Made by a program: the position numbers and the translations under genes. From Kitasatospora sp052076145 (GTDB taxonomy: Bacteria > Actinomycetota > Actinomycetes > Streptomycetales > Streptomycetaceae): a stretch of DNA of 64,000 nt. Where the stretch lies: assembly GCF_052076145.1 (NCBI RefSeq), contig NZ_CP197246.1:7626001-7690000 (forward strand). The letters are read 5' to 3'. The notes below the pieces were generated by a model that saw only the letters and a program-made list of their open reading frames with translations, ran no database searches and had not been told where the DNA came from. Below are positions 29,960-38,185 of this stretch, piece by piece. How positions within the stretch are numbered: the first letter of the stretch is position 1; each line of letters opens with the position of its first letter.

Positions 29960-31129
29960 ATGTCCGACGAACCCGAGCCGCCGCACACGTCCGGCGTGCG
30001 ATCCGCATCCCTTGCCCGCGTCCAGGCCGCGCTGATGTGTGTGGCAGCCGACATGCTCAATACCCGGGCCGGGAAAGACCTCATCGAGGCGCTGTTGGAC
30101 GTCGAAGATGCCGGACACCCCGGCGATGCCGCCACCGCGCTGAGCCTGCTGACGGCAGATCCCCAGGTCGTGTTGCGTCTGGACGCACATGTGCGGGAGG
30201 TGCACAGGTGCTCGTACCGGTTCACGGCGACCGTCGCCCGGCTCCAGGTGATCGACTCGATGACCACGGCCGGCCCGATCACCGTCGCCCTAGCCTCCTG
30301 CCACCCCGATGGGCAGGTGCGTGCCCGGGTCGTGCGCCTGCTCCTGAACCGGACACGGAACAGCCCACCGGCGCTCGACCTGCTTCCGTTCCTGGTGCTG
30401 CGCACCACCGACTGGGCGGCCCCGGTGCGAGACATGGCGCGGGCGGCGCTGTCGCTCGTGCTGGACGCAGCTCCGACGGGCCTGGTGGAAGCCGCAGCAC
30501 GGGTCACGATCCGGACGGAGCGACGCCTGCGCGGGGACTTCGCCCACCAGCAGGTCCTCACCGCACTGCTCGCGCTGCCCGGGACGGCCCACTTCGACCG
30601 GCTCCTCGGCTCACCGGACCGCCGACTGCGACGGTTCACCCTCTCAGCCGCACTGATGGCCCGTCGACTCCCCGCCGAACGGCTTGTCGCGCTCGCCGAG
30701 ACCGACGGTGACCGGCGGGTGCGTGAACTCGCCGCAGAGGGCGCCGTCCGGGACGCCGTGTGGACCGAGCGGCACGATCTGGTGCGTCGGCTCGCCGCCG
30801 GCCGCGCGCCGGAGGTCCGCGCCGTTGCCCTCACCGGATGGCTGCGCGCCGGACGGATCGAGGAAGTCATCGCGCACTTCGACGATCCCGCGAAGAACGT
30901 GCGCGAGGTCGCCCACGAGGCCATCCGCCGAAGTGGTGCAGACGTGTCGGCGCACTACCGCGCCGCACTTCGGGAGGCGATGCCCTCGCCGGGCGCGATC
31001 GCGGGCCTGGCGGACATCGGCGACCGGACGGACAGCGGTCTGCTGGAGGCCCTGCTGGCGCACCCGCGTGCGAAGGTCCGCGCCGCCGCGTCGCGGACCT
31101 TGCGGGCGCTGGACATCGTTGCGGTGTAG
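29960..31129 (+). CDS. HEAT-repeat-like protein with in-frame amber stop
   Basis: A 389-residue helical-repeat protein (repeating patterns such as DGQVRARVVRLLL, WAAPVRDMARAALSL, DRRLRRFTLSAAL, APEVRAVALTGWL, HPRAKVRAAASRTLRAL). After the TAG at 31127 the same frame continues without a break in character: TLPRLRDPSVCMLRQATAAL and LPPGFAEALLADP, to about 31250, before it becomes non-coding. The stop may be a GAG-to-TAG change, so the protein is shortened by at least one repeat. No Shine-Dalgarno is seen before the ATG at 29960. HEAT proteins bind other proteins; no function is assigned. Confidence 0.65.
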   Translation: MSDEPEPPHTSGVRSASLARVQAALMCVAADMLNTRAGKDLIEALLDVEDAGHPGDAATALSLLTADPQVVLRLDAHVREVHRCSYRFTATVARLQVIDSMTTAGPITVALASCHPDGQVRARVVRLLLNRTRNSPPALDLLPFLVLRTTDWAAPVRDMARAALSLVLDAAPTGLVEAAARVTIRTERRLRGDFAHQQVLTALLALPGTAHFDRLLGSPDRRLRRFTLSAALMARRLPAERLVALAETDGDRRVRELAAEGAVRDAVWTERHDLVRRLAAGRAPEVRAVALTGWLRAGRIEEVIAHFDDPAKNVREVAHEAIRRSGADVSAHYRAALREAMPSPGAIAGLADIGDRTDSGLLEALLAHPRAKVRAAASRTLRALDIVAV

Positions 31130-31334
31130 GCCACGCTGCCACGACTTCGCGATCCGTCCGTGTGCATGCTCCGCCAGGCGACGGCCGCCCTCCAGCCCCA
31201 TGTCGGCCGGCTGCCTCCGGGGTTCGCGGAAGCGCTGCTCGCCGACCCCGATCGCGGGTCCGGCGGCTGCAGGGGGGCGTGGCCCCGAACGGGGAAGCCG
31301 ACCACTCGGCACGGAAGATCGGCCGGTACTCGGT

Positions 31335-31398
31335 GCGCGTGCCCTCCCCCCCCCGGACCGAGGCTCCGCCCGGCATCCGGGGGTGGGGGGGCACGCGC
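31335..31398. terminator. Long GC hairpin after the HEAT-like gene
   Basis: Arms 31335-31357 and 31376-31398 pair at 21 of 23 positions around an 18-nt loop; each arm carries a C or G run. It may end transcription of the HEAT-like gene before the carboxypeptidase gene. No U tract follows. Confidence 0.6.
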
Positions 31399-31605
31399 AC
31401 CCGGCCTGCACCACACCCTGCGCATCCCGTTCGCGACACCAGTTGGCGCCCGCTGCCGATCGACCGATCGGATGACTTTCGCATCACACGCCGTCGGTGC
31501 GGCACCGGATGCCCGGAAACCGGCGGTGCGGCTTCCTACGATGCGGCGGAGAGCACCCGGCGCGCACCGTGCGACGGGCTCCGACTCCAGAGACGGTGGA
31601 ACCGC

Positions 31606-33207
31606 ATGAGACCGACGATCCGCGGCCGGCTGCACGCCTGGGCCGCTGTCGCAGCGACACTCCTGGCCGTGGCCGGCTCGGCCGCCGGCGCTCCCGTGGC
31701 GACGGCGAACGACGACGACCTCGGGCCCGCCATCGAAGCGATCATGCACAAGCCCGAGTACGAACACTCGCAGTGGGGCGTGCTGGAGATCGACACCGCG
31801 ACCGGGAGGACCATCCACTCCCGGAACGCGAACCAGTTCCTCATCCCGGGCTCGACCACCAAGCTGGTGACCATCTCCTCGGCCTGGCACACCCTGGGCC
31901 CGGACCACCGCTTCACCACCCCCGTGATGGCCACCGGCACCCGCGACGGCGCGACCCTGAACGGGAACCTGGCACTGGTTGCCCAGGGCGACCTGACGAT
32001 GGGCGGGCGCACCAAGCCCGACGGCTCGGTGGACTACACGAACATCGACCACACCGAGGCCAGTCTGCCCGGGGCGACCCTCACCCCCGAGAATCCGCTC
32101 GCCGGCCTGAACCAGATCGCCCAGCAGGTGCACGACGCGGGCATCACCCAGGTCAACGGCGATGTCATCGTCGACCCCCGGCTGTTCAAGCTCCCGGCGC
32201 TGGACCCGCAGCCCACTCCGCTGATCATCAACGACAACCTGATCGACCTGCTGACCACTCCCACCGCTCCGGGCCAGCCCGCCCAGCTGACCTGGCGCCC
32301 GCAGGTCGCCCCGTACCAGGTGACCTCCACCGTCCAGACGGTGCCGCCGGGCGGTCCGACGAAGGTCCAGGTCGCGGCCTCCCCGGACGGCACTCAGATC
32401 ACGCTGTCCGGCACAATCGCCGCCGATGCCCAGCCCCTGCTGCAGATTTCCAACATCCAGGACCCCAACGCCTTCGGCCGCACCGCGCTGATCGAGGCGC
32501 TCGCCCGCGCCGGCGTCACCGTCACCGCCGACCCGACCGGCCCCAACCCGCAGGACGCGCTGCCCGCCTCCTACGGCGACGACCCGCAGGTGGCGGCGTA
32601 CGTCTCCCCGCCCTACAGCCAGTACGCCAAGCTGATCCTGAAGGTCAGTCACAACCTCGGCGCCAACCTGGCGCTGTGCAACATGGCCGTGCTGCAAGGC
32701 AGCAAGGACTGCTTCGACGCCTTCCCGATCGAGCACGACTTCCTCGCCAACGTCGCGCACATCGACCCGACCCAGTTCCAGATCGCCGACGGACGCGGCG
32801 GTGTGCCGTCCGACCGGGCCACCCCGATGGGCCTGGACCAGATCCTCGCCTACTGGCTGGGCACCCCCGACGCGGACGCCTTCCGGCTGTCCCTGCCGAT
32901 CCTGGGGGTCGACGGCAGCAACGGGATCGACTGCATCACCGACTGCCCGGCCAAGGGCAAGGTCTTCGCCAAACCCGGCACCATCCTCGGCGAGGACCTG
33001 CTCAACCAACGGATCGAGGTCGGCGCCCAGGAGGAGGCCGGCTACCTGCAGACCGACGACGGCTGCCTGCACCTCTTCTACATCGGCGTCAACAGCGCCT
33101 CCAGCGCTGACCTGCAGAGCTTCCTCAGCATCTTCAACGACGTCAACCAGATCTCCGCGCTGATGCAGGAGCAGGCCTCCCAGCACTCGCACCGCACCAG
33201 GAAGTAA
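31606..33207 (+). CDS. PBP4-type D-Ala-D-Ala carboxypeptidase (family S13)
   Basis: A 533-residue exported penicillin-binding protein. A Sec-type signal peptide (LHAWAAVAATLLAVAGSAAGA) is followed by the first active-site motif STTK (Ser83, Lys86) in FLIPGSTTKLVT, the second SHN (Ser348, Asn350) in LKVSHNLGAN, and a third box AKPGTI (456-458) where KTG is usual. The long insertion between the first and second motif is typical of the DacB group. It should trim peptidoglycan stem peptides outside the membrane. GGTGGA precedes the ATG at 31606. A hairpin follows the stop. Confidence 0.87.
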   Translation: MRPTIRGRLHAWAAVAATLLAVAGSAAGAPVATANDDDLGPAIEAIMHKPEYEHSQWGVLEIDTATGRTIHSRNANQFLIPGSTTKLVTISSAWHTLGPDHRFTTPVMATGTRDGATLNGNLALVAQGDLTMGGRTKPDGSVDYTNIDHTEASLPGATLTPENPLAGLNQIAQQVHDAGITQVNGDVIVDPRLFKLPALDPQPTPLIINDNLIDLLTTPTAPGQPAQLTWRPQVAPYQVTSTVQTVPPGGPTKVQVAASPDGTQITLSGTIAADAQPLLQISNIQDPNAFGRTALIEALARAGVTVTADPTGPNPQDALPASYGDDPQVAAYVSPPYSQYAKLILKVSHNLGANLALCNMAVLQGSKDCFDAFPIEHDFLANVAHIDPTQFQIADGRGGVPSDRATPMGLDQILAYWLGTPDADAFRLSLPILGVDGSNGIDCITDCPAKGKVFAKPGTILGEDLLNQRIEVGAQEEAGYLQTDDGCLHLFYIGVNSASSADLQSFLSIFNDVNQISALMQEQASQHSHRTRK

Positions 33208-33213
33208 CGCCCA

Positions 33214-33240
33214 CCGGACGTGGCTCACCACCACGTCCGG
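33214..33240 (+). terminator. Terminator of the carboxypeptidase gene
   Basis: A perfect 10-bp stem (CCGGACGTGG with its complement) and a 7-nt loop begin 6 bp after the stop codon. Confidence 0.82.
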
Positions 33241-33351
33241 TTCCGTCACCTCGGTCATCCCGTGCCGGCCTCCGGTCAACGGAACCGATCTCCTCCGGGC
33301 CACGTCGAAGTGGCGCAGCACCGGGCTGCACCCTCGGGAGGATGACGCATC

Positions 33352-33424
33352 ATGAACGAGAAGACCCGACTCCGCCGGACTCCCACCGTTGCCGGACTGC
33401 TGCTCGCGCTCGGCGCAGCCGCTG
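33352..33424 (+). pseudogene. Start of a secreted-protein gene cut at a tRNA fragment
   Basis: GGGAGGA and an ATG at 33352 open a signal-peptide-like frame (MNEKTRLRR, then TVAGLLLALGAAA). After about 24 codons the sequence changes into the 3' half of a tRNA-Pro gene, so the rest of the gene is missing. The joint looks like the product of recombination at a tRNA site. Confidence 0.6.
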
Positions 33425-33465
33425 GGGGTCAGGGGGTCGCAGCTTCAAATCCTGTCGTCCCGACT
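33422..33465 (+). tRNA. 3' half of tRNA-Pro(GGG); attachment-site remnant
   Basis: The 44 bases CTGGGGGTCAGG..GTCGCAG..TTCAAATCC..GTCCCGACT match the anticodon loop (GGG), variable loop, T arm and acceptor 3' strand of a proline tRNA. There is no 5' half, so it cannot make a tRNA. Such 3' fragments are left where an integrative element that targets the tRNA 3' end has inserted; pSAM2 is a known element that uses tRNA-Pro. Confidence 0.65.
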
Positions 33466-33480
33466 GTGAAGTCGCTTGTG

Positions 33481-33514
33481 AGGGCCGGTACTTGGGAATC
33501 CAGGTGCCGGCCCT
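33481..33514 (+). terminator. Hairpin after the tRNA-Pro fragment
   Basis: An 11-bp stem (AGGGCCGGTAC, one G-T pair) with a 12-nt loop followed by TTCTTGTTGTT. It is probably the original terminator of the tRNA gene, which places the ancestral chromosome on this side of the fragment. Confidence 0.7.
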
Positions 33515-34161
33515 TCTTGTTGTTGCGTCAGCTGGTGGTCGCATGGTGGTCGCCGGGCCACATCGGCCAGGACGTGGATGGTTCGTCTGTTCGGGTCTGC
33601 TGGTAGGCGGGCAGTTGCCGGTGGGGGCGTGGGTGCTGGCGCCAGGGGCGGTTCGCTCTGCAGGTGGGTCGGCCGAGGAGGACGCGGTCGGCGTTGGCGA
33701 GGGTCCAGGCGACGGCGTCGACGGCAGCGCGGGCGGCGAGGCGGGGGCCCGGATTGTGGTTCACGGCGACCAGGATCGCCTCGAGCGTTGAGTGCGGACT
33801 CGCCAACCCTGCGCTGTACGTGCTGATGTTCGGCGAACCCAAAGCGCGGCACGACCTTGACCGACTGAGAGGTTCGCGGCCTCGGGCCTGCTGGCGGGCC
33901 TTCCGAAGCAGTGGGCAGGCCCCGGGAGCGCGGCCGATCTGCTGGCCGGGCCGCGGTGATACCCCGCCGGACATGACGGACGGGCGGTGGGCCGGGGACC
34001 TTGGCGCCGGCTGGGATCGACGAAAGCCGTGCGGCGTGCGCCCTCGCCCGAGGCCGTGGGTGTCCAGCACGACCTGGCCGGACCGGTGCGGCAGGCTTGC
34101 GCGGTTCGATATTGTCCCGAGCAGCCGAAGGACGGGCTGCGGGTGGCAGGGTGACCCCGCC
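33515..34161. other. 647-bp region with no recognisable gene
   Basis: No frame gives a known product. On the reverse strand about 33600-33790 reads ILVAVNHNPGPRLAARAA and TLANADRVLLGR, which has the look of a protein end, but I cannot name it. The region connects the tRNA scar to a membrane-protein fragment and is probably debris. Confidence 0.4.
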
Positions 34162-34551
34162 ATGTCCATGGTGTCCACCTCTGTGACGCTGCCCGAGCAG
34201 GCGGCGCTCGACCTTCGCGTACTGCGGGCGGTGCCCTTCGCGACGGTGTGCTTCGTGCTGTCCGCCACCGGGCATGCGGTGGCTTCCGGCTGCCAGGTGC
34301 CGGTTGCCGTCCTGCTGCTCGGGTGGATTGCGGTGTGCGTGCCTGCGGTGGCGCTGGCTGGGCGCGAACGCTCGCTTCGGGCAATCACCATTGGTGGCAC
34401 GGTTGGCCAGATGGTGCTGCGCCTGCTCTTTCAGGCTGCGCGGACCACGCCGCGCGGCGGGGGTGGCGGGCCGGGGAAGCCGGCCATGCCGGGGATGCCC
34501 GGTATGGCGATGGCCGAGCCTGCCAGGTCGGGGCCGCACGCCATCCCCTGA
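34162..34551 (+). pseudogene. 5' part of an integral membrane protein gene, split by IS605
   Basis: Three hydrophobic segments (VLRAVPFATVCFVLSATGHA, VPVAVLLLGWIAVCVPAVAL, ITIGGTVGQMVLRLLF) and a Met/Gly/Pro-rich loop (PAMPGMPGMAM) match the N-terminal half of an actinobacterial membrane-protein family. The frame reaches TGA at 34549 within the CTGAT next to element C. The 3' part resumes at 36380. Element C thus interrupts it, and the TGA would remain after clean excision, so the gene may have been dead before. Confidence 0.72.
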
Positions 34552-34648
34552 TCTTCGCAGGGAATCCCGGTCTTTAGGCCGGGCGGGAATGCGATCCTTG
34601 GCCTGGAGCCGCGAAGCGGCGGAGTTCTCTGCGGCTCCGGGGTGACGG

Positions 34649-35077
34649 TCAGACGGGCCGCTTCTGGTTCTCGATGTACTCCTTGACGATGCTCATCGGT
34701 GCACCACCGCAGGACCCCGCGAAGTACGAAGGTGCCCAGAAGACGGAACCCATACCGATCCGGTTGATGCGGCCGGTGTACTCGGCGCGCAGGTACCGGG
34801 AGCTGACGCCCTTGAGGCTGTTGACCAGCTTGGAGATGGACACCTTCGGCGGGTAGTGCACCAGCAGGTGCACGTGATCGCCTCCGCCGTTGAACTCGCG
34901 CAGCTCCGCACCGAAGCTCTCGCACACGTCCCGCATGATCGCCTCGCAGCGGGTCAGCATGTCGTCATCGAAGATGCCCCGCCGGCACTTGGTGACGAAC
35001 ACCAAGTGAGCGTGAAGGTCGTAGATGACGTGGTTTCCGCGTCGGATGTCGGGGTCTGGTTCCCAGCGTGGTGACAT
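34649..35077 (-). CDS. tnpA: IS200/IS605 Y1 transposase TnpA
   Basis: A 142-residue HUH transposase. The metal-binding pair is His68 and His70 in GGGDHVHLLVHY and the nucleophile is Tyr134 in VKEYIENQ; FVTKCRRGIF and SVFWAPSYFAGS are also family motifs. It cuts and joins single-stranded DNA at the element ends. The length is normal for the family and all catalytic residues are present, so it is probably functional. Confidence 0.94.
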   Translation of the reverse strand: MSPRWEPDPDIRRGNHVIYDLHAHLVFVTKCRRGIFDDDMLTRCEAIMRDVCESFGAELREFNGGGDHVHLLVHYPPKVSISKLVNSLKGVSSRYLRAEYTGRINRIGMGSVFWAPSYFAGSCGGAPMSIVKEYIENQKRPV

Positions 35078-35119
35078 GCACCAAGTGTAGTATGTTCATG
35101 CGAACTGACCTGGAAGGGG

Positions 35120-36343
35120 GTGGGCCTGATGATCCGTGCGTACAAGTTCCTCATGCGGCCCACGGTGGGTCAGGCGCAGGCTTTGGGCGAGATGTTGCGT
35201 GATCACTGCTCCCTGTACAACGGGGCGTTGCAGGAGCGCCGTGACGCCTACCGGCACCCGTCGAGGACGAGTGTCAGGTACGGGATGCAGTCCGCGCAGC
35301 TGAAGGAGATCCGGGCGTTCGACCCGGAGCGTCAGGGACGTTGGTCGTTCTCTTCGCAGCAGGCGACGCTGCGCCGTCTGGACAAGGCATTCGTGGCGTT
35401 CTTTCGCCGGGTCAAGTCCGGTGAGACGCCCGGTTATCCGCGCTTTCGCGGGGTGAGCTGGTTCGACACGGTGGAGTTCCCGAAGGACGGCGACGGATGC
35501 CGCTGGGACGCCACCCCGCACGACCCGGTGACCCGCGTCCGCCTGCAAGGAGTCGGACACGTCAAGGTGCACCAGCACCGCCCGGTGGTCGGCCGGGTGA
35601 AGACGGTCAGCGTCAAGCGCGAGGGCCGTAAGTGGTTCGTCGTGCTGACCGCCGAACAGGACCAGCCCGAACCGCTCCCGCCGACCGGCATCATGGTCGG
35701 CATCGACCTGGGCATAGCCAACTTCCTCGCCGACAGCAACGGCGGATTCGTCCCCAACCCCCGCCACGGCCGCAGCAACGCCGACCGCCTCGAAGCCGCC
35801 CAGCAGTCCCTGAGCAACTTCCCGCGCGTGCGGCGGGACAAACGGACCGCCAACCACCGCCGGGCGGTCGAGAAGGTCGCCAAGCTCCACGGCAAGGTCC
35901 GCCGTCAACGCCTGGACCACGCACACAAGACCGCCCTCACCCTGGTCCGCGAGCACGACTTCATCGCGCACGAGAACCTGACGATCCACACCATGCTGCG
36001 CACCGCCGAACCCAGGCCCGACCTCGACCAGCCGGGCGCGTTCCTGCCCAACGGCGCGGCAGCGAAGACCGGACTCAACCGCTCGATCCAGGATGCCGGA
36101 TGGGGGGTGTTCCTCACGATCCTCGCGAGCAAGGCTGAAAGCGCCGGGCGCGAAGTGATCGCCGTGGACCCCCGCAACACGTCCCGCCAATGCCCCCAGT
36201 GCGGGCACACCAGCGCGGACAACCGGACCACACAGGCACAGTTCCACTGCGTCGCCTGCGGCCACCACGCGCACGCAGACACGGTGGGCGCCGTCAACGT
36301 TCTACGGGCCGGGCTGGTCCGTCGCGAAGCCCAACCGGCTTAA
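35120..36343 (+). CDS. tnpB: TnpB RNA-guided nuclease (element C)
   Basis: A 407-residue TnpB with Asp196 (GIDLG), Glu285 (AHENL) and Asp387 (HADTVG) as RuvC acids and a CPQCGH/CVACGH zinc ribbon. Compared with element B it differs at scattered positions and at the very C-terminus (RREAQPA). GGAAGGGGGTG precedes the start at 35120; TnpA is divergent, so both genes share a 42-bp promoter gap. Guided cutting at the donor site helps the element persist. Confidence 0.94.
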   Translation: MGLMIRAYKFLMRPTVGQAQALGEMLRDHCSLYNGALQERRDAYRHPSRTSVRYGMQSAQLKEIRAFDPERQGRWSFSSQQATLRRLDKAFVAFFRRVKSGETPGYPRFRGVSWFDTVEFPKDGDGCRWDATPHDPVTRVRLQGVGHVKVHQHRPVVGRVKTVSVKREGRKWFVVLTAEQDQPEPLPPTGIMVGIDLGIANFLADSNGGFVPNPRHGRSNADRLEAAQQSLSNFPRVRRDKRTANHRRAVEKVAKLHGKVRRQRLDHAHKTALTLVREHDFIAHENLTIHTMLRTAEPRPDLDQPGAFLPNGAAAKTGLNRSIQDAGWGVFLTILASKAESAGREVIAVDPRNTSRQCPQCGHTSADNRTTQAQFHCVACGHHAHADTVGAVNVLRAGLVRREAQPA

Positions 36344-36379
36344 CGAGAAGCCCCGGCGTTCACGCCGGGGAGGAGTCAC

Positions 36380-36708
36380 GGTTGCTGCTACGCCCCACGT
36401 GGCCGTCTGGGGGGCATGCGCTGTTCCTCGGGCTGAGCCCGGCGATGCTCGGCGCGCAGCTGGCCGCCGGGTTGGCCGCCGGGTGGTGGCTGCGTCGTGG
36501 TGAGGCCGCCGTGTGGCGACTGGTGCGGCATTCGGCCAAGGTGGCGCGGACCGTCGGGCTGGCACGTACAGCTGCGCTCGGGATCGCGGTGGCGCTCGCC
36601 GTCGCGGCCCTGGGCGGCGGGGCGGGCTGTGCTGCGGGCCGGTGCCGGGCGCGTGGGCGGACGGGCCGCGAAGGCTGCCGGGCGCGGTCCGCCTGCGGTC
36701 GCTGCTGA
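36380..36708 (+). pseudogene. 3' part of the membrane protein gene split by element C
   Basis: Directly after element C the frame reads HALFLGLSPAMLGAQLAAGL, AAGWWLRRGEAAVWRLVRHS and then a weak tail. This is the second half of the same membrane-protein type as 34162-34551, in the matching frame. After about 36610 the frame drifts, so further damage is likely. Confidence 0.7.
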
Positions 36709-36789
36709 CCTCTGCCACGAGGGCGTGTCCACGCTGCCGACGTGCCGCTGGACGCTGCCCGGACCCGGATGGGAAACACCGATGATGTC

Positions 36790-36905
36790 CAAGAAGATCC
36801 GCCAGCTCGGAGGCGGCGAACTCGTCCAGGGCCCGCTCGGCGGCCTGCTCGGTCGGCGCGCCGTAGATCGCCCGCAGCGCCGGCACCAGCTTGGAGCGGT
36901 CCTTG
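36790..36905 (-). pseudogene. IS256/Mutator transposase fragment
   Basis: A short reverse-strand stretch reads SKLVPALRAIYGAPTEQAAE and RALDEFAAS, which resembles a middle part of Mutator-type transposases (the segment after the catalytic core with IY.A....A..AL..F). Both ends are missing. Confidence 0.5.
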
Positions 36906-37044
36906 CCCGGTCAGGTGAGGCGGTCGCGGTGGTGAGCGGCGGTTTCGCGGACGAGCTGGGCGAAGCGTTCACAGCGACCACCTCGCCTGCGTTTTCGGCG
37001 CGCGCCGCGAGCAGTGCCCGTACGCTGACCGGAGTTGTCCGCGA

Positions 37045-37440
37045 TGGACGGCGCTGACCTGCGCTCGCTGACGCTCGCCCTGGTGGACGGCTGGCACCCC
37101 CCCGGCCGGTCGGGATCGTTGCCCGACAGGACCCGGCCTCGATCTTCCCGGGCCAGGTACGAGATGCGAATCAACGTCTTCGTCGCGGCCTGGCCGTCCA
37201 GCGCGGTCACGCTGCTGGGCGACGCCGTCCACGTGAGAGCCCGCCATCGGCGTCGGTGCCGACACCGCGCTGCGCGACGCCCGCGTATTGACCGGCCAGC
37301 TGACCGAGGCGGCCGCAGGCCGGCCGATCGCGGAGGTGCTGCACGCCTACGAGGAGGAGGTGCGCGGCTACGGCTTCGCCGCCGTGCGCGACTCGGCTGA
37401 CCACGGGCACCGCCCGGTGGGACAGGCCTCGGCCCGCGCC
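37045..37440 (+). pseudogene. C-terminal remnant of a FAD-dependent monooxygenase
   Basis: Pieces in two or three frames read LTLALVDGWHP, DPASIFP, YEMRINV, AAWPSSAVTLLGDAVH (the conserved GD(A/S)AH-type FAD box), then ADTALRDARVLTGQLTEAA and YEEEVRGYGFAAVRDSADH. This is the end of a PHBH-type flavin monooxygenase in correct order but broken by frameshifts. The N-terminal FAD domain is missing. Confidence 0.78.
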
Positions 37441-37459
37441 GGAACGGTAAGGCCAGGGA

Positions 37460-38083
37460 TCAGCGCCGTCCGGCGTCGCCGAGGGTGGCGCGGGTGAGCG
37501 TGGTGGCCGTGCGCACCGCGCTGGCGATCGCCTCCTCGTCGTCGAGATGGAGCAGGTCGGTGAGGGTGAACAGGGACTCGGCGCTGATGACCACGGCGAG
37601 GTCCCGTTTCAGCTGGGCCACCGCGGCCGGGTCGACGCCGGCGACGTCCGTCACGGGTGCGAGCGCGTGGTCGATGAGGCCGAGCCGCAGGGCCGGGCGG
37701 GTGGCGGCGGCCTCGGGGCGGGTGATGGTGGCCGCGATCATGGCCCGGGTGGCGCCCTGGTAGGCGAGGACCTGCCGCAGCAGGTGCTCGGTCGCGGCGG
37801 CGATGCGTACGACGGGGTCGGTGGAGTCGGCGACCAGGCGCAGCGCCTGCTCAGGCGAGGGCCACGCGCCGGCCATCGACTCCCGGAGCAGGGTGGCCAG
37901 GTCGGGGAAGTAGCGGTAGGCGGTGGCCTCGGAGACCAGGGCCCGCCGGGCGACCTCCGGCATGGTCACCTCGCCCCCGGTGCGCATCAGTTCGGCTGCG
38001 GCCGACACGATTGCCGCGCGGGTGCGCAGCTTCTGGTTGGCGCGGCCGTTCGCGTTACGGGGGGTGTTCGCTTCCTCCTGCAT
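37460..38083 (-). CDS. TetR-family repressor
   Basis: A 207-residue TetR regulator. The HTH covers AAIVSAAAELMRTG, VTMPEVARRALVSEATAYRYF and DLATLLRES. The start at 38083 is an ATG shortly upstream of the divergent cupin-hydrolase gene; inverted repeats in the gap are likely operators. It probably represses the neighbour and itself. The C-terminal ligand domain gives no hint of the inducer. Confidence 0.88.
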   Translation of the reverse strand: MQEEANTPRNANGRANQKLRTRAAIVSAAAELMRTGGEVTMPEVARRALVSEATAYRYFPDLATLLRESMAGAWPSPEQALRLVADSTDPVVRIAAATEHLLRQVLAYQGATRAMIAATITRPEAAATRPALRLGLIDHALAPVTDVAGVDPAAVAQLKRDLAVVISAESLFTLTDLLHLDDEEAIASAVRTATTLTRATLGDAGRR

Positions 38084-38095
38084 GAGGCCACTCTA

Positions 38096-38173
38096 GCAAG
38101 TGGACCCCAATGATGAGAGAGCACTTGCATGAACGCGCGCGACAGTCCTACAGTCGTGAGAGTTAGCTCTCAC
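38096..38173. promoter_or_regulatory. Two inverted repeats between tetR and cupin-hydrolase
   Basis: GCAAGTG (38096-38102) pairs with CACTTGC (38122-38128), and GTGAGAG (38156-38162) pairs with CTCTCAC (38167-38173) across TTAG. Both are perfect 7-bp arms. The second lies between any promoter and the start at 38186, a good place for repression. Confidence 0.68.
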
Positions 38174-38185
38174 GAAGGATCGTTC

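Larger units (their letters stand above)
34553..36379 (+). mobile_element. Complete IS605-type element C (tnpA and tnpB)
   Basis: A 1827-bp element that starts after CTGAT (34548-34552) with the hairpin GGAATCCCGG..CTTTAGG..CCGGG and ends at TCAC (36376-36379) after the right-end hairpin. tnpA is on the reverse strand, tnpB on the forward strand, with 42 bp between their starts. Its left-end sequence is nearly the same as that of element B (17340-17405 reversed). It is the only copy here with a transposase and could mobilise the others. Confidence 0.87.

Noticed and set aside
29248..30924. 558-codon reverse frame at the HEAT-like gene
   Set aside because: Ser/Arg-rich antisense shadow; the forward frame has regular helical repeats.
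30760..33207. Extended start of the carboxypeptidase to 30760
   Set aside because: The extension covers the HEAT-like gene in another frame; signal peptide and ribosome site support the ATG at 31606.
33422..33465. A functional tRNA-Pro gene
   Set aside because: The D arm, anticodon 5' strand and acceptor 5' strand are absent; upstream bases encode a signal peptide.
33528..34400. 290-codon reverse frame in the debris zone
   Set aside because: Low-complexity Ser/Arg/Pro composition, no ribosome site, overlaps the membrane-protein fragment.
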